Origin: Dichetophora obliterata
Taxonomy: Eukaryota > Arthropoda > Insecta > Diptera > Sciomyzidae
NCBI GenBank assembly: GCA_963920525.1
Contig: OY986439.1
Location: 34,169,819 to 34,233,818, forward strand
Reading direction: 5' to 3'
DNA: 64,000 nucleotides
Position numbers and translations under genes: made by a program. Below the pieces are notes generated by a model. It was not told where the DNA came from and did no database searches. It worked only from the letters and a program-made list of their open reading frames with translations. Positions 57,403 through 64,000 of the stretch are shown piece by piece; position 1 is the stretch's first letter, and each line of letters begins with the position of its first letter.

Positions 57403-59385
57403 TTACGTTATTACAATTTGGTTTCTAAATACGTTTAGTGGCGCTTCTACATGAGGAATCAAGTCCGAATTATCCTGTTCAGCGCTATGAATACTATCGT
57501 CACTTTCGGAAGAAGTTTCCTCATTGTCACCTTGACTAGATAACTGGTTTACCTCTGTTTTTAATCGCGAAAGAGCATCAGCCACAAAGTTTGATTTACC
57601 GGGAGTGTAAATCAACTCGTAGTTGTATTCTTCGATTCTTGCCTTCCAGCGCTTGAGTTTCGCATTAAAATTTCTATTACCCAATGCAAAGGTCAAGGGC
57701 TGGTGGTCAGTGAATATTCTTATTTTCCCAGCACCATATAAATAATTCCTTAAATTATCCAGCGCCCACACAATCGCCAGCATCTCCTTTTCGTTCGTCG
57801 CATAGTTTTCTTCCGTGCGATTTAAAGAGCGGGATATGTAGGCAATAGGCTTTTCCTTTCCATGTTCCCCCTGGGAGAGTACTGCTCCTATGGCATAGTT
57901 GGAAGCGTCAGTTGTCAAATTAAATGGCCTATCGAATTCTGGGAAAATAAGAACTTCTGAAGAAGTGAGCAGCTTCTTGAGGTCATTAAAGGCTTGGAGG
58001 GCTTCATTATCGAGGTGGATTTCTACATTCCTTGATTGGCTAGCTTTTACTTGAGCGTGCTCGCCACGAGTTAGATTCGTAAGTGGTTTTGCTATTTTAG
58101 CATAATCACGAATAAACTTCCTATAATATGAAGTAAGACCTAAAAACCGCTTTAATTCTTTTAAGGTCTCGGGTGGGAGAATACCATCGATCGCTTTAAT
58201 TTTCTTTTGATCAGGCAGAATGCCTTCAGTCGATACTAAATATCCTAAGAATTCTACATTTTTTCCATAAAATGGGTTTTTTCCAAATTAACCTTCAGTC
58301 CCGCCTCTTGTAATCTTTGAAACACTGTCTCTATGTCTCTAAGGTGATCTTCCTCTGTTTTACTGAATATAATTATATCGTCTATGTAGACGAAGCATAT
58401 TTTCCCTATAAATTCTTTCAAAACGTCATCTATCATTCGCTGAAAGATGGCGGGGGCGTTTTTAAGCCCAAATGGCAATCTTAAAAATTCAAATTTGCCA
58501 TTCATTGTGGAAAAAGCTGTTTTCTTTATATCTTTTTCTTTCATCAGTATTTGATGAAATCCAGAGGTAAGGTCAATTGTCGTAAAGAACTTTGCATTAT
58601 GCAAGCTCGATAAAGTGCTGTTTATATCGGGAATGGGGTAGGTATCCGCTATGGTCACGGCATTAAGCCTTTTGAAGTCAATGACCATGCGATACTGTTT
58701 TTCGCCGCTGGCCTTTGGTTTCTTCGAGACTACCCATATGGGTGAATTATAGGGACTGTCTGAATGGCGTATGACTCCAGAGCCAAGGAGTTCCTGTATC
58801 TGTCTATCTACTTCTTCCTTCATATTGATTGGATATGGGTAGCTTTTCATATAGATGGGGTCATCAGTAGTGGTTCGAATTTCGGCTCAAACTGTGGTTT
58901 TGACTACCTCTTCATTAGAGATAGGTCCAAAAAGGTTGCCAAATTTAGAAATTAAATTATTAAGGCGACTTATTGCTACTTTAGACGGTCCCTCCCCGAC
59001 CAGAAGGTGCACATTTTCAGAAATTTTAGCTTTAAGAGGAATTTTAATGTTAGGTTTTAGTGTTAAGAGATTCAGTTTTCTATCGATAACAGCTTCAAGT
59101 TCTCTTAACGTGTCATCCCCAATGATGCCGTGAAATGTTGTAAGGCCCGGTAGAACATAAAAGGTAACAAGGGCATTGTTGCCAGCTTTTTCGAAAAATC
59201 TGCCGGATATTTTTTCTAATATTTTTATATTACCAGCAGCGGAGTGTACAGAAAAGGGTTTTTTTAATGGAGTTGGGTTATTAGAAATGGATGGGCTGAT
59301 AAAATTTTTATTTGCCCCTGTATCTACCAGGAATTTTAAAACTCTACCATCCCCTGATCTGTATTCTAAATAAGGAACGCTGGAG
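57403..59385 (-). pseudogene. pol: pol: protease, reverse transcriptase, RNase H; no integrase
   Basis: The pol frame overlaps the end of gag and is in the -1 frame relative to it, the usual errantivirus arrangement. The protease has its DTG (about 59316-59325). An in-frame TGA lies at 58887-58889 before the RT. The RT is open from there to about 58260 and includes LPFGLKNAPAIFQ and the YIDD box (about 58370-58384). The frame then changes at about 58255-58275. The RNase H part (open to 57403) contains TTDASNYAIG, an EEN-type block and FTDHQPLTFA. After it comes an acidic tail and a stop. The zinc-binding and DDE integrase domains, normally over 1 kb, are absent: only about 140 nt separate this stop from the env acceptor. 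acgttatt is repeated at 57391-57398 and 57405-57412, near the break. Confidence 0.93.
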
Positions 59386-60595
59386 AGGCATTTGTCATAA
59401 AATTTTCGTCCTCATGTTCCTCATGAGTTCTCTCAACTGCCAGGCCAGTCCTTTCCATGTTATTCAACTTTTGTTGCTGATGGTATTGAGTTGACGGGTT
59501 TTCCCTTCTGTATAGATGAGTTCCATCTGGTCGGTTTGTGTAGTTAAATCGTCTAGATTGAAATGAGCCATGTGGCTCCGACTTTCCTTGGAACTTTGAA
59601 TCATTATGCCTATATGATCTGCTTGAAGTAGAAGGGCCAGTATTATCATAGGGTATGGGCCTTGAGTTGAACCGGCTCCCAAAGGATGGCTCAAATTTCT
59701 TGGGTGGTAATGGTGATCTTGTTTCACTAGAAAAATTCCTATTCATAGGAACCGTTACGCGATTTTGGACATTTGAATGAATAATGTTATTGCGTAACGT
59801 TAGATTTTGCAGTTCGAGACAAGCAGCATAGGCTTCAGGAAGGGTTTTTGGTTTTTGAATTATTAACATTCGCGATATATCGCTGTTTAAACCACGAATG
59901 AACACATCTAGTGCTCGATTACGATAGGAAGCCAGGAGTGCATCCACCGTTTCCTGCGAATACGCTTCTGACTTCAATTTATTTATTATGAGAGAAAATT
60001 GATGGTTCACTGTAGCGTAAAACTCATCAAGTTTAGAACTCTTTTGGGACAACTGAGCGAGTTGATGCTCAAGCGTCTGAAGGTCCCTTTTATCTGCATA
60101 ATGCAGCGAGAGGACACGTTTGATTTCTGACCATTCTTCATTGAAAATATTATAGGATACCAAAGCGGTATCTGCATTGCCCCTTATTTTTTGTCTTATG
60201 TGCTGCAGTATTGCCCTGTATATAGGCTTACTGCGAACTATTTCAAAGTCTTTAAGGATAGACTCTACGTTACTTATCCATGAAACATATTGCACCGGAT
60301 TGCCGTCAAAGACTTGCAGCTCTTTAACACAATCCGGTAGTTTACCGATATCCTTAAGGTCTTGTTCGGTCCTTGGAGCGCACAATGGCTCTGTTTCTTC
60401 ATTGATTGTAGGAAGGTTGGTAACGGATTCTTGTTCCATCAAATTGAGGCGTCTTTCCGTTTGAGCTATGCGGCTGTCTAGACCCTTCAGCTGTTCCAGG
60501 ATCACGTTAACCGCCCCGGTCAAATCCGTCAGAGATTTCTTTACTTCCTCCATTGGGTCGTCGTCGCTGATTGTCCTGGATCGGAGTCCGTACAT
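59366..60595 (-). CDS. gag: gag, 409 residues, open
   Basis: Structural polyprotein of the errantivirus particle. The ATG at 60593-60595 is the first good start after the leader. The N-terminal third is predicted coiled-coil (heptad-like LTDLTGAVNVILEQLKGL). The middle part (YVSWISNVESILKDF and onward, with an RDLQTLEHQLAQLSQ helix) corresponds to the capsid-like region of gypsy-group Gag. The C-terminal quarter is basic and rich in Arg, Ser, Asn and Pro, and has no CCHC zinc knuckle, as in gypsy relatives. The stop at 59366-59368 lies within the pol overlap, where -1 frameshifting would be needed. No lesion seen. Confidence 0.92.
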   Translation of the reverse strand: MYGLRSRTISDDDPMEEVKKSLTDLTGAVNVILEQLKGLDSRIAQTERRLNLMEQESVTNLPTINEETEPLCAPRTEQDLKDIGKLPDCVKELQVFDGNPVQYVSWISNVESILKDFEIVRSKPIYRAILQHIRQKIRGNADTALVSYNIFNEEWSEIKRVLSLHYADKRDLQTLEHQLAQLSQKSSKLDEFYATVNHQFSLIINKLKSEAYSQETVDALLASYRNRALDVFIRGLNSDISRMLIIQKPKTLPEAYAACLELQNLTLRNNIIHSNVQNRVTVPMNRNFSSETRSPLPPKKFEPSFGSRFNSRPIPYDNTGPSTSSRSYRHNDSKFQGKSEPHGSFQSRRFNYTNRPDGTHLYRRENPSTQYHQQQKLNNMERTGLAVERTHEEHEDENFMTNASPAFLI

Positions 60596-61477
60596 GGATT
60601 CTTAAAATCTGAAAATAATCAAAAGCCCCCTTTTCCCCTTTTTCTTTTCTTTGTTTACTTTTCGTGTCCTGGTTTTTGTAGCTTTTTTTGTTTTTACACA
60701 AATAGCTTGTTCCTTAGAAGAATCTAGATTAAAGACTCGAATAACTTTTAAATATCTCAAAAAGAGCCTAAATTTTTCTTTGGTCTATTTACTTTTGTCT
60801 TTCTTTTTCTTATATATCTTTTTTTTTATTAAGGTTTTCTCAAATTATTTTCCTTTTCACTAGATTCTGGATTATTTTTATTCAGTATTTTGGGTATTAT
60901 TATTTTTCACTTATCTTTTTTCAATGTAAGGTTCCCTTCAATTCTTTTTATTTTCACAAAATTTTGAAAACAGTTTTAATTTTTGTAATAATTTTTTATT
61001 TTAATTGGTGTTAAATGCTTTTTTATTTTGCTTCACTTTTAGCAAGTTTTTCTTTTTTTTTTTCTTACCCAATTACTATATTTTTTTTATTAATTCACTA
61101 CTCGTTCTTTTTCTTATCACTTTTTAGTGATTCTTTTCTATTTTTTTTTTTATTTTTATTCTTTCAATTGGTGTTAAAAGCTTTTTTATTTCGCTTCACT
61201 TTTAGCAAGATTTCTTTATTTTTTCTTACCCAATTACGATGTATTCCACTAATCTTTGGTGGACCGACATTGGAGGGATTGTGTAATCCGGTTTAGTTCC
61301 AAACGTTAAAAATTGTAAGGAACCTACTAAGGCACAAGAACACCTCACCACCAGGACCTTTAACTTGATTAAAGTTCTTTCTGAAAAAGTTGTTATCTGG
61401 TTCTTATGTGTACAGATAACTAACCTCTTTTGTTCGAACAAATAAAAAAATATGTTAAGATCCTTGGCTATATGCCG
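60596..61477 (-). other. Errantivirus untranslated leader with a 72-bp duplication
   Basis: About 880 bp between primer site and gag, A-rich on the coding strand. A block reading (plus strand) aattggtgttaaa...cttcacttttagcaag...cttacccaatta occurs at 61003-61076 and again at 61166-61237. In gypsy the leader holds an insulator built from repeated TGCATA-type sites; those sites are not seen here. Confidence 0.8.
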
Positions 61478-61495
61478 GTCCCTGCTCGGGCGCCA
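61478..61495 (-). other. Primer-binding site, tRNA-Lys type
   Basis: tggcgcccgagcagggac on the minus strand. The first base is the last base of the 5' LTR. It would pair with the 3' end of a lysine tRNA, the primer used by gypsy relatives. Confidence 0.88.
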
Positions 61496-61904
61496 GTTAA
61501 CTTCTCGGGTTCACAGTGGAGTAAAAAAATACTTTGCTGGAAATCTCAACTTCGATTTCCAGACTTTTAATTAAAAACGCAAGTTATATTATTATAACAC
61601 AATTTATTCCAACTTCTCTGAGCCGGTAGCAAAACTTAACTAACTCAACATAAATTTCATACCTTATTCCTAAGCTTATAATTACCCACACCAATACAAG
61701 CTAACAATAATTAATAACTTAAGCTATGTTGCAATCCCATGATGAAACAGCTGCGTCGGCAACGAAACAGTGCAAGCAGGCCAATGCTCTCGATTCTCGG
61801 CGCGTGTGCTGAGTCTGCAGCGCGTGTATCGATGCGTATTCAGCATATTAATGGGAATGCAGTTAACTTACTCAGCATATTGGTGGGAATGCAGGGTGTT
61901 AACT
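61495..61904 (-). repeat. 5' LTR (410 bp)
   Basis: Same length and, by eye, same sequence as 55353-55762. It contains the promoter for the element. The short frames inside it are not genes. Confidence 0.95.
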
Positions 61905-61908
61905 TCCA

Positions 61909-64000
61909 TGTAATGCATTTTAAAGATGCTTTATACATAGACATCCTGTTTTTAAAGCAACCAGAATGCAACCAAACTCTATAGAATGCAAGTAATACTA
62001 ATTTATGCACATAAATTCATTAAGCTACTTTTTACTCAGTTTTGTTTTAATAAAAAATCAAAAGCTTATAAATGAATAGCAAATCGATTGATCAAATGAG
62101 AAACTTATTTTTTGCAGTGAAACTTTACAATCTTTTTATTACATATTTTTAATGAAAGATGATTTTATAAATTCTTGCATCAAAAAATTTCGCCTAAAAT
62201 AAATGTTTGCATAGGGCATAGTACGTCTTATTATTAAGTTAAGAAAATTACAAAAGCAATTTTTCTACACAATCAATTCATTACACAATATACACAATAT
62301 ATAATTCATTGTTTGTTGTTTTATTTCATATTTTTAATGAAAGATGATTTTATATCTTTTTGAATCAAATACTTTTGCCTAAAAGAAATGTTTGCATAGC
62401 GCAAAGTACGTCTTATTATTAAGTTAAGAAAAATGCAAAATCAAGTTTTTCATATCATGCATTTTTAATAAGCTACCCATATATCCTTTTTTATTTATAC
62501 AATTAATTGTTTGTTGTTTTATTTCATATTTTAAATGAAAGATGATTATATAACTTCTTGCATCAAAAACTTTTGCCTAAAATAAATGTTTGCATAGCGC
62601 AAAGTGCGTCTTATTATTAAGTTCAGAAAATTACAATAGCAATTTTTCCATACCAAGAATTTTAAAGATGCTGCCATTAATTACAGTCTTTTTTATATGC
62701 ATAATTTGCGCTTTGTATTATTCGCAGTTAAACTATAAGGTCGTTAATTTCATATTGTAAATGAAATAAGATTTTATAATATCTTACATCAAAAACTTTT
62801 GACTTAAATAAATGTTTGCATTGAGCAAAGTACGTCTTATTATTAAGTTAAAAAAACTTCAAAATCAATTTTTTCATATCATGAATTTTAAAAATGTTAC
62901 CCATACATCCTTTTTTAAAATGTAAAATTTACGCTCTGAACTTTTTGCCGTAAAATTTAAAGTTGTTTTATTTCATATTGGAAATCAAAGATAATTTTTC
63001 GCAGTGAAATGTTATGGTCGTTTAATTTCATAATTAAAATGAAACATGATTTTGTAATTTCTTACATTAAAAAATTTTGACAAAAATAAATGTTTGCATT
63101 GCACAAAGGACGTCTTATTATTCATTTTAGAAAACTACAAAATCAATTTTTCCATATCACGAATTTTAAAGATGCTGCCGATAGATCCTTTTTTATATAA
63201 AAAATTTACACATTGTTTTCCTTGAACTGAAATTATACGATCGTTTAATTTCTTCTAAATTCTTAAATAAATCGTTAATAAATTCTTACATCAAAAGCTT
63301 TTGCTTAAAATAAAAGTTTTCATTGCAAAAAAGACGTCTTATTGTTAACCTTGGAAAACTACAGAAGCAATTTTTTCATATCACAAATTTTAAAGGAGCT
63401 GCCCATATATCCTTTTTTCTATGTACAATTTATGCTTTGTTTTTTTCGCAGTGAAATTATACGGTCGTTTAATTTCATATTTTAAATTAAATAAGAGTTT
63501 GTAACTTCTTACATTAAAAACTTTTGTTTAAAACATATGTTTGCATTGCACAAAGGACGTCTTATTGTTAAGCTTAAGAAACTACAAAAGCAATTTTTCC
63601 ATATCACTAATTTTAAAGATGCTTCCCATATATCCTTTTTTTATATGTACAATTTACGTTCTGTGTTTTTCGCAGTGAAATAATACGATCGTTTTATTTC
63701 ATATTTCAAATGAAATTAGATTTTATAACTTCTTACATCAAAAACTTTTGCCTAAAACAAATGTTTGTATTGCACAAAGACGTCTTATTGTTAATATTAA
63801 AGAACTACAAAAGCAATTTTTCCATATCACGAATTTTAAAGGTGCTGCCTATATATCCTTTTTGTATATCTACAATTACGCTTTGAATTTTTCGTAGAGA
63901 AAATTACGGTCTATATGAAAATAAAATATGAAAAAAAAGAAAAACTTTTGACCAAAATAAATGTTTGCATTGCCCAAAAAACGTCTTATTATTAAGTAAA
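61909..64000 (+). repeat. Satellite array, about 223-bp period, continues past the window
   Basis: The landmark cgtcttattnttaag recurs near 62223, 62407, 62607, 62832, 63111, 63335, 63558, 63781 and 63982. The last four full intervals are 201-224 bp. Each unit also has atgtttgcattgcacaaag, caatttttccatatcacgaa, catatatcctttttt and tttcgcagtgaaa. Units become more alike toward the right edge. The errantivirus inserted at its left edge, in a unit (ccatgtaatgcattttaaag). Confidence 0.92.

Larger units (their letters stand above)
55353..61904 (-). mobile_element. Errantivirus (gypsy-type LTR retrotransposon with env), 6,552 bp, defective
   Basis: Two 410-bp LTRs (55353-55762, 61495-61904), read on the minus strand, flank gag, pol and env in that order. 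The LTRs start agttaac and end gttaact. The 4-bp duplication tcca flanks the element (55349-55352, 61905-61908). The primer site matches tRNA-Lys and a polypurine tract is present. I found no difference between the LTRs by eye, so insertion was recent. gag is open; pol carries a stop and a frame break and has no integrase; env is broken once. Insect errantiviruses of this type can be infectious when complete. This copy cannot be by itself. Confidence 0.95.

Noticed and set aside
60596..61477. gypsy-type insulator in the leader
   Set aside because: I looked for clustered TGCATA sites on either strand and saw none; only an unrelated duplication is present.

Overview
This is an AT-rich eukaryotic window, almost certainly from a higher fly. 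The evidence is its repeat content: an insect-type errantivirus with an env gene, a DD41D 'rosa'-type element (a group described from tephritid fruit flies), several irritans-like mariners, a Transib (RAG1-like) element and a Helitron with typical insect ends. I place it in or near Tephritidae by inference only. No complete host gene is visible. One 56-nt candidate host exon (33620-33675, minus) is the only hint of one. The window reads as intergenic or intronic DNA built from nested transposons.

Layout. 1-1135: copy A of a dispersed repeat (copy B, expanded in tandem, lies at 22990-24200). About 1760-9870: a long-inverted-repeat element that received two later insertions: a dead mariner (2478-3758) and, inside its right arm, a 5.7-kb Helitron (4090-9815) whose three-exon Rep-helicase gene is open throughout. 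9986-10290: two tRNA-like modules. 11886-12190: a 47-bp minisatellite. 13610-19335: three decayed mariner transposases. 21702-22620: a foldback element and a LINE endonuclease fragment. 24545-25987: a nearly intact rosa-like element. 26020-27215: a Tc1-like relic whose end sequence also occurs as dispersed copies at 17693, 18222 and 37258.

27429-31866 is a hAT-type (GTF2IRD2/ZBED-like) transposase relic split by a 2,745-bp Transib element (27797-30541), which has CAC ends, a CGGCG 5-bp target duplication and all three RAG1-like catalytic acidic residues. 32000-35948 is a TIR pair bracketing host-like sequence. 36217-37229 is a hAT deletion derivative. 38382-41229 is a head-to-head tandem-array element with Harbinger-like ends.

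From about 43100 to the end there is a decayed satellite (period about 200-225 bp), clean again at 61909-64000. It is interrupted by at least five insertions: a TTAA-flanked MITE (46779-47362), a 4-kb AT-flanked TIR element (48554-52594), an 8-bp-TSD TIR element (52680-53635), a TA-flanked element carrying a LINE RT fragment (53652-55083), and a 6,552-bp minus-strand errantivirus (55353-61904). The errantivirus LTRs look identical and gag is open, but pol is broken and lacks integrase, and env is broken.

The genes do not form a host pathway; each belongs to a separate mobile element. The biology here is who inserted into whom, which copies could still move, and which depended on proteins supplied in trans.
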